From: Vibrio penaeicida | Lineage (GTDB): Bacteria; Pseudomonadota; Gammaproteobacteria; Enterobacterales; Vibrionaceae | Length of the DNA: 64,000 nt | Direction: 5' to 3' | NCBI RefSeq assembly: GCF_002933855.1 | Contig: NZ_BFAQ01000022.1 | Span: forward strand, 116,397 to 180,396 | Shown: in pieces, positions 18,437 through 27,882 of the stretch | How positions within the stretch are numbered: the stretch's first letter is position 1 | How the letters are laid out: each line of letters opens with the position of its first letter | Position numbers and translations under genes: made by a program | Notes under the pieces: generated by a model | Told to the model about the DNA's origin: nothing | Databases searched by the model: none | The model's input: the letters and a program-made list of their open reading frames with translations, nothing else

Positions 18437-19063
18437 ATGAGTGCAAAGAATAAAACCAAAGACAAAATCTTAGATGTTGCAGAAGCGCTCTTTGCTGAAC
18501 ATGGCTTTAATGATACTTCGTTAAGAACCATAACAAGTAAAGCGAACGTGAACTTAGCTTCTGTTAATTATCATTTTGGAGACAAAAAAACCTTAGTACG
18601 AGCAGTGCTCAACAGATATCTAGAGGCTTTTATGCCTGCCTTGGGTAAGGCCTTATCTGAGTTAAATCAAGCTACTGACTATTCAATGGAAGAGGTCTTC
18701 CAAACATTAAAACAACCGCTTCTTTCATTAAACACACTTCGTCCGAACGGTGCGAGCCGTTTCATGTCATTGATTGGGCGTGGGTATACTGATGTACAGG
18801 GGCACTTACGTTGGTTCATTACCACGCGTTATGACGAAGTATTAACTCAATTTACCTCTTCGGTTAGTAAAGCGAACCCTTCTCTGACTCCTGAAACACT
18901 TTTCTGGCGGCTACACTTCACTCTAGGAACGTGTGTATTCACTATGGCTTCAAGCCAAGCTTTAGCCGAAATTGCTTTTAATGATTTTGACAAACAGGTG
19001 GACTCAGAAGCCATCATTGATCAACTCATACCCTATTTAGCGGCAGGCGTTGCCGTAAACTAA
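18437..19063 (+). CDS. psrA: TetR-family fatty acid regulator, PsrA-like
   Basis: 208-residue TetR-family repressor. The N-terminal helix-turn-helix (ILDVAEALFAEHGFNDTSLR, then TSKANVNLASVNYHFGDKK) occupies residues 10-60 and the C-terminal ligand domain the rest. It lies directly before fadE, the arrangement I associate with Vibrio psrA and the beta-oxidation acyl-CoA dehydrogenase, and a PsrA-type operator precedes it. A GTG nine bases upstream is an alternative start; the ATG has GAG eight bases before it. Likely binds long-chain acyl ligands and controls fatty acid breakdown. The assignment rests on domain type plus context. Confidence 0.82.
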   Translation: MSAKNKTKDKILDVAEALFAEHGFNDTSLRTITSKANVNLASVNYHFGDKKTLVRAVLNRYLEAFMPALGKALSELNQATDYSMEEVFQTLKQPLLSLNTLRPNGASRFMSLIGRGYTDVQGHLRWFITTRYDEVLTQFTSSVSKANPSLTPETLFWRLHFTLGTCVFTMASSQALAEIAFNDFDKQVDSEAIIDQLIPYLAAGVAVN

Positions 19064-19130
19064 AAAGGTCACCAGAACCTAACCAATAAAAATAAATATC
19101 AGTTATATAAAGAAACAAAAGGACTGAAAC

Positions 19131-21422
19131 ATGAGCTCTCTAAAACAACTAAGAAGAAAATGGGTCAGTGACCCTGCGTTCAAATTCTTCAAAAAAGTGC
19201 TTCCACCACTCTCTGACACCGAAAAAGAGGCAATGGAAGCGGGCAGCGTATGGTGGGATGGCGAACTGTTTGGCGGTTCCCCAAATTGGCATATGTTGCA
19301 TCAATACCCTAAACCCGAACTGACAGATGAAGAGCAAAGCTTCGTTGATAATGAATTAGAAACGTTGCTCTCGATGCTGAATGATGACCAAATCGTCAGG
19401 CACGATCGAGACCTTCCTGATGAAGTTTGGGAGTATTTGAAGAAGGAGCGATTCTTCTCGCTGATCATTTCCAAAGAGTATGGTGGAAGGGAATTCTCAG
19501 CGTTAGCTAATTCAACTATTGTGACCAAGATTGCCACGAAGAGCATCAGTGCAGCAGTGTGTGTGATGGTGCCAAATTCACTTGGCCCCGGAGAATTGCT
19601 TTCGCACTACGGAACACAGGAACAAAAAGACTACTGGTTGCCGCGTCTGGCTGATGGTCGTGATATTCCTTGTTTCGCTTTAACTGGCCCTGAAGCGGGC
19701 TCTGACGCAGGTGGTATACCTGATCAGGGAACAGTTTGTATGGGCGAACATGATGGTAAAGAAGTACTAGGTATTCGACTTAGCTGGAACAAGCGTTACA
19801 TTACTCTCGCACCGGTCGCGACGGTATTGGGTCTAGCATTTAAGCTTAAAGATCCAGATGGTCTGCTTGGGGATAACCCCGATTTGGGCATTACGTGTGC
19901 GCTAATTCCAGCTGATCATAAAGGCGTGGAATTGGGTGAGCGCCATGATCCACTCGGTCTCGCGTTTATGAATGGACCGACTCGTGGAAACGATGTTTTT
20001 ATTCCTATGGAATGGTTGATCGGTGGTTCTGAATATGCCGGAAAGGGCTGGCGGATGCTGGTGGAATGCCTTTCTGCGGGGCGTGGTATTTCATTACCAG
20101 CCCTTGGCACATCGATAGGGCACTTATCTGCGCGTACGACGGGTGCATACGCATACGTCCGTAAACAATTTGGTATGTCAATTGGTAAGTTCGAAGGTGT
20201 AGCGGAAGCCATGGGCCGAATTGGGGGGCTTACTTACCTTCTTGAAGCCACCCGCACACTAACGACAACCTCACTGGATATGAAGGAAAAACCAGGGATT
20301 GTTACCGCTATCGCCAAATATCACATGACAGAAATTGCGCGGGATATTCTGAACGATTCCATGGACATTCACGCAGGTCGTGCGATTCAAACGGGACCGA
20401 TGAACTACCTAGCGCATCACTATTCGGGTATTCCAGTAGCTATTACAGTGGAAGGCGCTAACATTTTGACCCGCAACCTGATGATATTTGGTCAAGGTGC
20501 AACACGATGCCACCCTTATGTATTGAAGGAAATGGAAGCAGCAGCGAATCCAGATACCAATGAAGGAGCGAAAGAGTTTGATGACTTGCTTTTCAAACAC
20601 ATAGGTCATGCAACTAAGAATGCCTTTGGCGCTTTTGGTGCTGCACTAACCGGTTCCAAGTTTGTTTCTGCATCTATGAGCGGCGAAACAAAAGAGTATT
20701 ACCAACACATGACTCGCTTAAGCCGTGCCTTGGCTATCAGTGCTGATGTTGCCATGCTGACACTGGGTGGGGAACTCAAGAGAAAAGAGATGATCTCCGC
20801 CCGTTTGGGAGATGGCCTTAGCTATTTATTCATCGGTTCAGCAGTACTGAAAAAATACGAGGATGACGGTAGACAGCAGTCAGATTTGGATTACGTCCAT
20901 TACGCCATGAATCATTGTCTTCACCATGCCGCTCAGTCGTTGCAAGAAGCATATTCAAACTTCCCGTCTAAAGTTGCGGGCAAGTTCCTTAACTTCTTGA
21001 TTTTCCCTCTGGGGAACCGATTCAAGAAAGCAGCGGATGATAATGCTGTTGCGATTGCGAACAGCCTAATGACCCCAGGAGCCCATCGAGATCGCCTAAC
21101 TCATCTCTGTTATGTCGGTAAAGAAAACGACGATCCTGTTGGTTTAATGGAAAATGCATTCATGGCTATGTACAAAGTAAGAGGTCATGAGCGCAAGGTC
21201 ATCCAAGGCATAAGAGAAGGCAAAATCGACAAGAAAGCCCCACTCAATGTTCGACTGGAGCAAGCACTCGAGCATAAGATTTTGAACAAAGTCGAAGTGG
21301 ACGAAATCTTAAGCGCAGACAAACTTCGCTACATGGCAATCCAAGTAGATCACTTTAGCCATGATTTGGTCGAAACGCGTACTCACAAAACGAATGAGGT
21401 TTCGCTAAATAGCGTCGCGTAA
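19131..21422 (+). CDS. fadE: Acyl-CoA dehydrogenase FadE
   Basis: 763-residue FAD enzyme for the first step of beta-oxidation, acyl-CoA to trans-2-enoyl-CoA. The stretches FKKVLPPLSDTEKEAMEAG, VMVPNSLGPGELL, CFALTGPEAGSDAGG and SWNKRYITLAPVATVLGLAFK are near-identical to E. coli FadE. It lacks the N-terminal membrane segment of the 814-residue E. coli protein, as other Vibrio FadE do. The long C-terminal DUF1974-type domain is present (about residue 480 on). AAGGA precedes the ATG by eight bases. It lies 67 bases after psrA with no terminator between, so read-through is likely. Confidence 0.96.
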   Translation: MSSLKQLRRKWVSDPAFKFFKKVLPPLSDTEKEAMEAGSVWWDGELFGGSPNWHMLHQYPKPELTDEEQSFVDNELETLLSMLNDDQIVRHDRDLPDEVWEYLKKERFFSLIISKEYGGREFSALANSTIVTKIATKSISAAVCVMVPNSLGPGELLSHYGTQEQKDYWLPRLADGRDIPCFALTGPEAGSDAGGIPDQGTVCMGEHDGKEVLGIRLSWNKRYITLAPVATVLGLAFKLKDPDGLLGDNPDLGITCALIPADHKGVELGERHDPLGLAFMNGPTRGNDVFIPMEWLIGGSEYAGKGWRMLVECLSAGRGISLPALGTSIGHLSARTTGAYAYVRKQFGMSIGKFEGVAEAMGRIGGLTYLLEATRTLTTTSLDMKEKPGIVTAIAKYHMTEIARDILNDSMDIHAGRAIQTGPMNYLAHHYSGIPVAITVEGANILTRNLMIFGQGATRCHPYVLKEMEAAANPDTNEGAKEFDDLLFKHIGHATKNAFGAFGAALTGSKFVSASMSGETKEYYQHMTRLSRALAISADVAMLTLGGELKRKEMISARLGDGLSYLFIGSAVLKKYEDDGRQQSDLDYVHYAMNHCLHHAAQSLQEAYSNFPSKVAGKFLNFLIFPLGNRFKKAADDNAVAIANSLMTPGAHRDRLTHLCYVGKENDDPVGLMENAFMAMYKVRGHERKVIQGIREGKIDKKAPLNVRLEQALEHKILNKVEVDEILSADKLRYMAIQVDHFSHDLVETRTHKTNEVSLNSVA

Positions 21423-21446
21423 GCGTAGAATTATCTCGTATTAGAA

Positions 21447-21475
21447 AAGCGCTGCAGAAATGCAGCGCTTTTTTT
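21447..21475 (+). terminator. Terminator of fadE
   Basis: Stem AAGCGCTGCA / TGCAGCGCTT with a four-base loop GAAA, followed by TTTTT; 26 bases past the fadE stop. Confidence 0.9.
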
Positions 21476-21574
21476 GATCAAACAGCTCCAACCACTTTCG
21501 CATTTTGTAAGAAATTAGGTGCGAAACGGTGTGTAAACTTTTATCCTAGCAACGTTTTTTAAAGGGAAATGAAT

Positions 21575-22777
21575 ATGATCATCAAACCAAGAATTCGTGG
21601 CTTCATTTGTACCACTACACATCCAGTTGGCTGTGAAGCAAACGTAAAAGAACAAATCGAATATACGAAAGCACAAGGTCCTATCAAAAATGCCCCTAAG
21701 CGCGTGCTCGTTGTTGGTTCTTCAAGCGGTTACGGCCTATCTTCACGCATTGCCGCTGCTTTCGGTGGTGGTGCATCAACCATTGGTGTGTTTTTCGAAA
21801 AAGCAGGCACAGAGAAAAAGCCAGGAACAGCCGGTTGGTATAATTCTGCTGCGTTCGACAAGCTAGCGAAAGAAGAAGGCTTGTACTCAAAAAGCTTAAA
21901 TGGCGACGCATTCTCAAATGAAGCAAAACAAAAGACAATTGATCTGATCAAGGAAGACTTAGGTCAGATCGATATGGTGGTTTACTCACTGGCTTCTCCA
22001 GTACGTAAGCTTCCTGATACAGGTGAAGTGATCCGCTCATCTCTAAAGCCTATCGGCGATACTTACACGTCTACGGCGGTTGATACAAATAAAGACCTAA
22101 TCATTGAAGCGAGTGTTGAGCCTGCTACTGAGCAGGAAATTAAAGATACCGTGACAGTAATGGGTGGTGAAGATTGGGAATTATGGATCCAAGCACTATC
22201 AGAAGCCGGTGTTTTGGCTGAAGGTTGTAAGACAGTAGCATACAGCTACATTGGCACTGAGCTAACGTGGCCTATTTACTGGGATGGCGCGCTAGGTAAA
22301 GCGAAAATGGACCTTGACCGTGCAGCGACAGCGTTAAATGAGAAACTAGGCACCACAGGTGGCAGCGCAAATGTTGCTGTGCTTAAGTCAGTTGTAACTC
22401 AGGCAAGCTCCGCTATTCCTGTTATGCCGCTGTACATTGCAATGGTGTTCAAGAAGATGCGTGAAGAAGGTGTTCATGAAGGTTGTATGGAACAAATCTT
22501 CCGTATGTTCAGCGAGCGTTTATACAAAGAAGATGGTTCTGCAGCAGAAGTGGATGACAAAAACCGCTTGCGTTTGGATGACTGGGAACTTCGTGATGAT
22601 ATTCAAAAGCACTGCCGTGAGCTTTGGCCACAAATCACATCAGAGAACCTGAAAGAGCTGACTGACTACGCTGAGTACAAAGAAGAGTTCTTGAAGTTAT
22701 TCGGTTTTGGTTGTGAAGGTGTTGACTACGAAGCCGATGTTAACCCACTGGTAGAGTTCGACGTTCAAGACATCTAA
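21575..22777 (+). CDS. fabV: Trans-2-enoyl-ACP/CoA reductase FabV
   Basis: 400-residue NADH-dependent enoyl reductase completing each fatty acid elongation cycle. The family start [20 protein letters not shown], the nucleotide-binding loop [20 protein letters not shown] (about 47-66) and the catalytic Tyr-x8-Lys pair at Y235 and K244 are all present, at the positions known for Burkholderia FabV. The second of two close ATGs (21575) is chosen since AAAGGGA is then eight bases upstream. FabV is first described in V. cholerae and is naturally tolerant of triclosan, unlike FabI. Single gene with its own terminator, next to fadE. Confidence 0.97.
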   Translation: MIIKPRIRGFICTTTHPVGCEANVKEQIEYTKAQGPIKNAPKRVLVVGSSSGYGLSSRIAAAFGGGASTIGVFFEKAGTEKKPGTAGWYNSAAFDKLAKEEGLYSKSLNGDAFSNEAKQKTIDLIKEDLGQIDMVVYSLASPVRKLPDTGEVIRSSLKPIGDTYTSTAVDTNKDLIIEASVEPATEQEIKDTVTVMGGEDWELWIQALSEAGVLAEGCKTVAYSYIGTELTWPIYWDGALGKAKMDLDRAATALNEKLGTTGGSANVAVLKSVVTQASSAIPVMPLYIAMVFKKMREEGVHEGCMEQIFRMFSERLYKEDGSAAEVDDKNRLRLDDWELRDDIQKHCRELWPQITSENLKELTDYAEYKEEFLKLFGFGCEGVDYEADVNPLVEFDVQDI

Positions 22778-22796
22778 CTGGTTGTAGTGTATTAAT

Positions 22797-22825
22797 GGAA
22801 AAGGCGCTCAGTGAGCGCCTTTTTT
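22797..22825 (+). terminator. Terminator of fabV
   Basis: Stem AAGGCGCTCA / TGAGCGCCTT followed by TTTT, 20 bases past the stop and close to the end of the convergent ybjL gene. Confidence 0.88.
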
Positions 22826-22851
22826 ATGTCTTTACAGAAAATGTAGAACCA

Positions 22852-24534
22852 TTACGTAATGATGATCAAGAAGGTGCCAGCCAGAGTCATCAAAATATTG
22901 GCGATAGCGTAAGTGCCCGCATAGCCCAGAGCGGGAATCGTAGATTTAGCTTGCTCATTGACGACATCCATTGCCGGGCCACACGTCCTTGCGCCAACAA
23001 TGGCACCAATTAATAGTGCTCTGTTCATTTTCAGCACATAAGCGCCCACTAGATAAGCAATCATTACGGGAATTACGCTTATTAGTAAACTTACGCCCAA
23101 TATCTGCGGCCCCACTTTCGACATATAAGAAACAATACTGTCACCAGCACTTAAACCAATGCCTACCATAAAGAACATTAAGCCCAAGTCTTTGACCATG
23201 TTCAGAGCACCTTGAGGAACGTAGCCAAAAGTAGGGTGGTTAGCACGTAGGAATCCCAGAGTAATCCCAGAGAGTAAAAGCCCAACGGCATTTCCTAGCC
23301 CGAAAGTCACCTGCCCAAATGTCATGGTGATTAAACCAAACAAAATACCAAGTATAAAAAAGCTACAAAATGCCAATAAGTCGGCCATCTGGCTGTGAAT
23401 AGAGATGAAACCGATTCTCTCTGCAAGCCCCATAACCCGACTTTTTTCTCCACTCACTTGCAGAATATCTCCTTTCGCAAGTACGATATTTAAATCCATT
23501 GGCATTTCAATTTGTGCGCGTACCACTCGGTTTAAGAAACACCCATATTCGGAAAGATTTAAATCGGATAGCTTCTTACCGGCGATGCTGTCGCTTTTAA
23601 CGACGATTTCTTCTTCAACAATACGCAAATCCAATAGATTACGGTCAAACACTTCTTTACCGTTTCTAAAGCTTGGGTCCAGTCGAGCGTGGCTGTCGGG
23701 GTAGCCAACTAATGCGATTTCGTCTCCCTGCTGCAGGATAGCGTCACCATCAGGGTGGGCTAGGATTCCATTTCGTCGAATACGCTCAATGTAACACCCA
23801 GTTTGGCGATAAATACCCAACTCCCTTAGGTTTTTCCCATCTGTCCAATCCACCAATTCTGTACCAACACGGTAGGCTCGAATAATGGGCAAATATACTT
23901 TTCTCTGGGCAGATGTATCTAGCCCTCGTTCTTGGGCAATTTGCGTGGCCGAATCATGAAGGTTTTGTCTTTGAAATTTGGGGAGTAACTTAGCCATTAA
24001 AATCATACTGGTTAAGCCAACCAGATAGGCAATGGCATACCCAACAGAGAGGTTTTCACGCACTTTATCCATTGTGATATCTGACGGTACAGTGGCTAAG
24101 CCTGTTTTCAATGCATCTTGAGCACCCACTAAAATAGGCGTAGATGTTAAAGAGCCTGCCATCATTCCGGCAGAGAATCCAAAATCAAGCTCAAGATAAC
24201 TGCTCACAAAATACGTTATGGCGAGTGCGGAGCTGAGAACGGTAAGGCTCAAAATAAAATAATGCTTGCCGTCGCGAAAGAAAATACCAAAGAAGTTCGG
24301 TCCTGCTTCTATACCAACACAAAATATAAACAGCATAAAACCAATAGTTAATGCGTCGGCATTGAAGGAAAAACCAAGGTTGCCCATGAGTATGGCACTG
24401 ATCAATACCCCAATGGCACTGCCTAATTGCATACGACCAAATTGAATTTTGCCGATGCCTAACCCAATGGCAAGCACGACGAAGATAAGCAAAATAGGGT
24501 TTTGCTCTAATAACGTGACGATATCGATGTTCAC
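22852..24534 (-). CDS. ybjL: AspT/YbjL-type transporter with two RCK_C domains
   Basis: 560-residue inner membrane protein. N-terminal membrane half ([51 protein letters not shown]), two TrkA-C/RCK_C regulatory domains (about 210-285 and 300-375), and a C-terminal membrane half with [14 protein letters not shown]. Very close to E. coli YbjL (561 residues) and related to the aspartate:alanine antiporter AspT. Substrate of YbjL is not firmly known. Together with grxA next to it, the ybjL-grxA order also seen in E. coli is kept. Convergent with fabV. Confidence 0.92.
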   Translation of the reverse strand: MNIDIVTLLEQNPILLIFVVLAIGLGIGKIQFGRMQLGSAIGVLISAILMGNLGFSFNADALTIGFMLFIFCVGIEAGPNFFGIFFRDGKHYFILSLTVLSSALAITYFVSSYLELDFGFSAGMMAGSLTSTPILVGAQDALKTGLATVPSDITMDKVRENLSVGYAIAYLVGLTSMILMAKLLPKFQRQNLHDSATQIAQERGLDTSAQRKVYLPIIRAYRVGTELVDWTDGKNLRELGIYRQTGCYIERIRRNGILAHPDGDAILQQGDEIALVGYPDSHARLDPSFRNGKEVFDRNLLDLRIVEEEIVVKSDSIAGKKLSDLNLSEYGCFLNRVVRAQIEMPMDLNIVLAKGDILQVSGEKSRVMGLAERIGFISIHSQMADLLAFCSFFILGILFGLITMTFGQVTFGLGNAVGLLLSGITLGFLRANHPTFGYVPQGALNMVKDLGLMFFMVGIGLSAGDSIVSYMSKVGPQILGVSLLISVIPVMIAYLVGAYVLKMNRALLIGAIVGARTCGPAMDVVNEQAKSTIPALGYAGTYAIANILMTLAGTFLIIIT

Positions 24535-24656
24535 TGCTCTTTAACTCGGAATCGCTGTGACGGAATGGAAAAGGAATGTGAAGTGTAACTGAAAGTGTCA
24601 AAGGGAATAAGGGATTTGTTCGCTTTTTTGACTAAATTTTTACGCGTTGTTCAGAT

Positions 24657-24692
24657 AAAAAAATACAGCCCGCTTGTGCGAGCTGTATTTTA
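24657..24692 (-). terminator. Terminator of grxA
   Basis: Inverted repeat AAATACAGCCCGC / GCGAGCTGTATTT with one mismatch and a four-base loop. On the minus strand it is followed by a T run. Lies between grxA and ybjL. Confidence 0.85.
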
Positions 24693-24712
24693 ATAAAATC
24701 AGAGTCTTGGGA

Positions 24713-24976
24713 TTAATCGTATAAACCCAAGTTTTCTTTTGCGTATGCTTCAAATTCGGTGAACCCACCTACGTGGTCTTGGTCGACGAAAATTTGAGGC
24801 ACAGTTTCAACTGGCTTACCTACGGTTTTTTCTAGGTCAGCTTTGCTGATGCCTTCTGCATGGATATCAACGTAACGGTAGTTAAAGTCGTCACGTTCCT
24901 CTTTCAATTTATCAGCAAGGTCTTTTGCACGCACACAAAAAGGGCAACCAGGACGACCAAAAATCACTACAAACAT
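24713..24976 (-). CDS. grxA: Glutaredoxin 1
   Basis: 87-residue thiol oxidoreductase that uses glutathione to reduce disulfides, including in ribonucleotide reductase. The redox motif CPFC is at C11 and C14, with the GSH-binding TVPQIF and the GG pair in HVGGFTEF. Sequence and length closely match E. coli GrxA. Start ATG has AAGGAGAA just upstream on the minus strand. Separated from ybjL by a terminator. Confidence 0.96.
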   Translation of the reverse strand: MFVVIFGRPGCPFCVRAKDLADKLKEERDDFNYRYVDIHAEGISKADLEKTVGKPVETVPQIFVDQDHVGGFTEFEAYAKENLGLYD

Positions 24977-25272
24977 ATTCTTCTCCTTTGTTCTAATGGT
25001 GCCACTATGCCTGAATAGGCTAGGGAAATAAAGCTTGGAAAACCATTTACTTCAATAGGTACTACCTATCAATTTTTTATGGAGTACAGTTGTGATTTTC
25101 GGCAAAGATCAATTTATGCCATCGAGCTAATATGGATTGATTCGAAGGGATGTCAAAATCGATTGCCTAACGTCTAAGCTTAATATTAATGAGGGGGAGT
25201 TGAAGCAAATCAATGTTCAAGTCGGTGCTCTAGGGCACTCTGCTCAAACTATGCATTTTTCAAGGTGGTTGC

Positions 25273-26577
25273 ATGTTTCAATTTATGACTTCGACAAAAA
25301 TCGTATTTGGTGAAGGTGCGCTCGCATCGTCTTTATCTGCCATTTCTCAATACGGCTACAGTGCTCTGCTTGTTACTGGTGAAGATCGAAATCGTGCTTT
25401 ACCTATCATTGAATATTTTAATTCGCAATCTATCCGTTTTCATCATGTCGCCATTTCAAGTGAGCCTTTTATTGCGATGATTGAAGAGATCGCTGTGCAA
25501 GGAAGGAAGTTTCGCCCAGACATGGTGGTAGCGATTGGTGGCGGCAGCGTGATTGATACTGGGAAAGCGCTAGCAGCCATTATTCCAAACCAAGGTAATC
25601 TTTACGATTACGTTGAAGTGGTTGGTCGAGATGTACCTTTAAAATCGAAACCCATTCCTTTTATTGCGATCCCAACCACTGCCAGTACTGGTGCGGAAGT
25701 GACCAAAAATGCAGTGCTTCGCTCTGGGCAAGATAGAGTAAAAGTGAGTTTACGAAGCCCTGATATGCTGCCGGATCTTGCTATTGTAGATCCTGAACTA
25801 ACGCATGGGACTGAGGCACAAACCTCAGGGAGAGGCGCTATGGATGCCTTTACCCATTTAATGGAAGCGTACGTGTGTGGTGATCCGAATCCGCTTACGG
25901 ATATGATTTGTGAAGAAGGGTTACGAAGACTTTCAGGTGCAATTTTACCTGCATGTTTAGATGACCACCCTGAAGCGCGCTCCGACATTTCTTTTGCTGC
26001 AATGTTGGGTGGGATGGCAACCACCAATGCTAAGTTAGGTGCCGCCCATGGATTGGCATTTGCTTTAGGTGGAAAACTAAAAGCGCCTCATAGCGTAATC
26101 ACTGCGCAATTAGCGCCCTACGTTATGCTGGAGAACATTCATGCAGCAGAACAGCTTGGGCGAGAAGATATTTTATCCCGCTACAAAAAAATTGCTCAGA
26201 TCGTAACCGCACAAGATGATGCGCATGTAGAAGATAGCGTGATTTGGGTTCGAGCGATGCTCGACAAACTCAATCTGCCTAAGCTTTCTACTTTTGGAGT
26301 TTGTAACACCTCATTTGAGCAAGTGGCGGAAGATGCGCTGCGTACCGTTGCAATCAAAGGTAACCCTATACCGCTTAATTACGATCGGCTGATCTACATA
26401 TTGTCAAAAGTATGCCCATGTACGGGAGCGATTCCTCACCCTATTACCCGGACCTCTGAGCAATATCGGGTTTCGCAAACAGATCGGGTTTCACAAACAG
26501 ATCGTGCTTCACAAACAGATAGCATAGAAGCGTTTAGTCAACGAACCTTAGATAATAAATTCGAAAGGGAAGAATAA
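25273..26577 (+). CDS. Iron-containing alcohol dehydrogenase with tandem-repeat tail
   Basis: 434-residue group III alcohol dehydrogenase, NAD(P)-dependent. The nucleotide loop GGGSVIDTGKA is at 89-99. The metal ligands fit D191, H195 (DAFTHLMEAY), H259 (AAHGLAF) and H273 (PHSV). The family usually ends near residue 385-400; here the chain continues with three copies of a six-residue unit (RVSQTD, RVSQTD, RASQTD; 399-416) and a short charged tail. The exact alcohol or aldehyde substrate cannot be told. AAGGTGG precedes the ATG. It stands between grxA and hexR as a single gene. Confidence 0.9.
   Translation: MFQFMTSTKIVFGEGALASSLSAISQYGYSALLVTGEDRNRALPIIEYFNSQSIRFHHVAISSEPFIAMIEEIAVQGRKFRPDMVVAIGGGSVIDTGKALAAIIPNQGNLYDYVEVVGRDVPLKSKPIPFIAIPTTASTGAEVTKNAVLRSGQDRVKVSLRSPDMLPDLAIVDPELTHGTEAQTSGRGAMDAFTHLMEAYVCGDPNPLTDMICEEGLRRLSGAILPACLDDHPEARSDISFAAMLGGMATTNAKLGAAHGLAFALGGKLKAPHSVITAQLAPYVMLENIHAAEQLGREDILSRYKKIAQIVTAQDDAHVEDSVIWVRAMLDKLNLPKLSTFGVCNTSFEQVAEDALRTVAIKGNPIPLNYDRLIYILSKVCPCTGAIPHPITRTSEQYRVSQTDRVSQTDRASQTDSIEAFSQRTLDNKFEREE
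26467..26520 (+). repeat. Three tandem 18-base repeats inside a coding region
   Basis: Three consecutive copies of an 18-base unit (consensus CGGGTTTCACAAACAGAT; copies differ at one to two bases), encoding RVSQTD twice and RASQTD once at the C-terminus of the iron alcohol dehydrogenase. In-frame, so copy number could vary by slippage without breaking the gene. Confidence 0.95.
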
Positions 26578-26602
26578 AAACGGAGCCATAAGGCTCCGCT
26601 TT
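26577..26602 (-). terminator. Terminator of hexR
   Basis: Stem CGGAGCC / GGCTCCG with a short loop, next to the alcohol dehydrogenase stop. The T run (TTTTTATT) is on the minus-strand side, so it mainly serves hexR; it may also act weakly on the plus strand. Confidence 0.78.
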
Positions 26603-26668
26603 AAATAGATAGATGTTGCTAGAAAAAGACAACTGTCACTGCGTTTGGTTCTGCAATTCAGTTAAGAC

Positions 26669-27523
26669 TCAGTATTGCGCTATTTTGTCATAACGTGAAT
26701 CTTTCAAAGCATCTTTGACACGTTTTAAGTTTTCTCTAAACCCAGATCCGCGGCGCAAGGTAAAGCCAGTAGCAAGAACATCGATCACGGTCATTTGGAC
26801 AACACGGCTCGCCATCGGCATATAAACATCCGTATCTTCTGGCACGTCCAATGAAATAGACAGTGATGAAGCGCGATCAAGTGGCGAATCTTTTGCTGTA
26901 ACCGCTATAACGGTCGCGCCATTTTCTCGGGCGAGGTTGGCAATTTCAACCAAACTCTTTGTTCGACCAGTATGAGAAATCAGAACAATAACGTCGTTAT
27001 CTGTGCAGTTGATGCAGCTCATACGTTGCATCACAATGTCTTCAAAACAACTGATTGGGATGTTAAAACGAATGAATTTGTTTTGTGCATCTTTCGCAAC
27101 AGCAGATGAAGCGCCTAAACCGAAAAACGAGATACGTTTTGCTTGAGTAAGAAGGTCTACAGCTCGGTTAACTTGCATTGAGTCAATGCTATTTTTGGCA
27201 ACATCTAAGCACGCCATAGTCGATTCAAAAATCTTATGCGTGTAGGCATCGGGACCGTCGTCTTCTTCGACATTCCTGTTTACATAAGGCGTACCATTCG
27301 CCAAACTTTGAGCTAAGTGAAGTTTAAAATCTGGGAAACCTTTGGTATCCAGACGACGACAGAATCGGTTAACGGTAGGTTCACTAACGTCTGCCATTTT
27401 TGCAAGCGTCGCAATACTAGAGTGTATGGCGGTTTGAGGAGATGCCATGATCACTTCGGCAACTTTACGTTCAGACTTGCTGAAGTTCTCCAAATTTTTC
27501 TGTATTTTTTCTAATGTATTCAT
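26669..27523 (-). CDS. hexR: RpiR-family transcriptional regulator HexR
   Basis: 284-residue regulator of central carbon metabolism. N-terminal RpiR helix-turn-helix (MADVSEPTVNRFCRRLDTKGFPDFKLHL) and a C-terminal SIS sugar-phosphate domain (FFGLGASSAVAKDAQNKF; VLISHTGRTKSLVEIA). HexR of gamma-proteobacteria binds 2-keto-3-deoxy-6-phosphogluconate. I start at 27523 (MNTLEKIQKNLENFSKSERK), the usual HexR N-terminus; the frame extends upstream to a TTG at 27628 but that adds 35 residues not typical of the family. Usually adjacent to zwf, but here it stands alone. Confidence 0.9.
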   Translation of the reverse strand: MNTLEKIQKNLENFSKSERKVAEVIMASPQTAIHSSIATLAKMADVSEPTVNRFCRRLDTKGFPDFKLHLAQSLANGTPYVNRNVEEDDGPDAYTHKIFESTMACLDVAKNSIDSMQVNRAVDLLTQAKRISFFGLGASSAVAKDAQNKFIRFNIPISCFEDIVMQRMSCINCTDNDVIVLISHTGRTKSLVEIANLARENGATVIAVTAKDSPLDRASSLSISLDVPEDTDVYMPMASRVVQMTVIDVLATGFTLRRGSGFRENLKRVKDALKDSRYDKIAQY

Positions 27524-27882
27524 CGCGTTCACAAAGGTATAGAGAACATCTTCATTGACTTGATCTTTCCATTTATTCTGAAAAATGGGACCCACAAGGA
27601 GCGAGTCAGAATGATCGCTGATGGTCAATGGCTTATACAGACGAGTATAAACTAAGGTGGTCTGTTGGTTGACTAAAAGACCCGCAATTTGGGAATTAAA
27701 TGTCTATAATATGACAAGCCTCAAACTTAATTTCAGTTCCGAAATCCTGTTGTTGGAGAAATCGCTCAAATAGCACTATTTGCGCCTATTTTATTGTGAT
27801 CAATTTTCAATGACGGAAAGAAAATTTCATTTCTGTAAATTTCAAAAATATGTGTGTAGAGTTGCGTATTTTCGTTATTGAT
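27524..27882. promoter_or_regulatory. hexR upstream region
   Basis: 359 bases between hexR and the panP stop. The hexR promoter should lie here. The one clear element is an inverted repeat TGTC-N8-GACA at about 27701-27716 (core TATAATAT), which also looks like a promoter -10 region. It does not fit the HexR operator TGTAATTAAATTACA. The reading frame upstream of 27523 is open but I do not think it is translated. Confidence 0.45.

Noticed and set aside
27524..27628. N-terminal extension of hexR to a TTG start
   Set aside because: The added 35 residues do not belong to the HexR family and the TTG lacks a good ribosome binding site.
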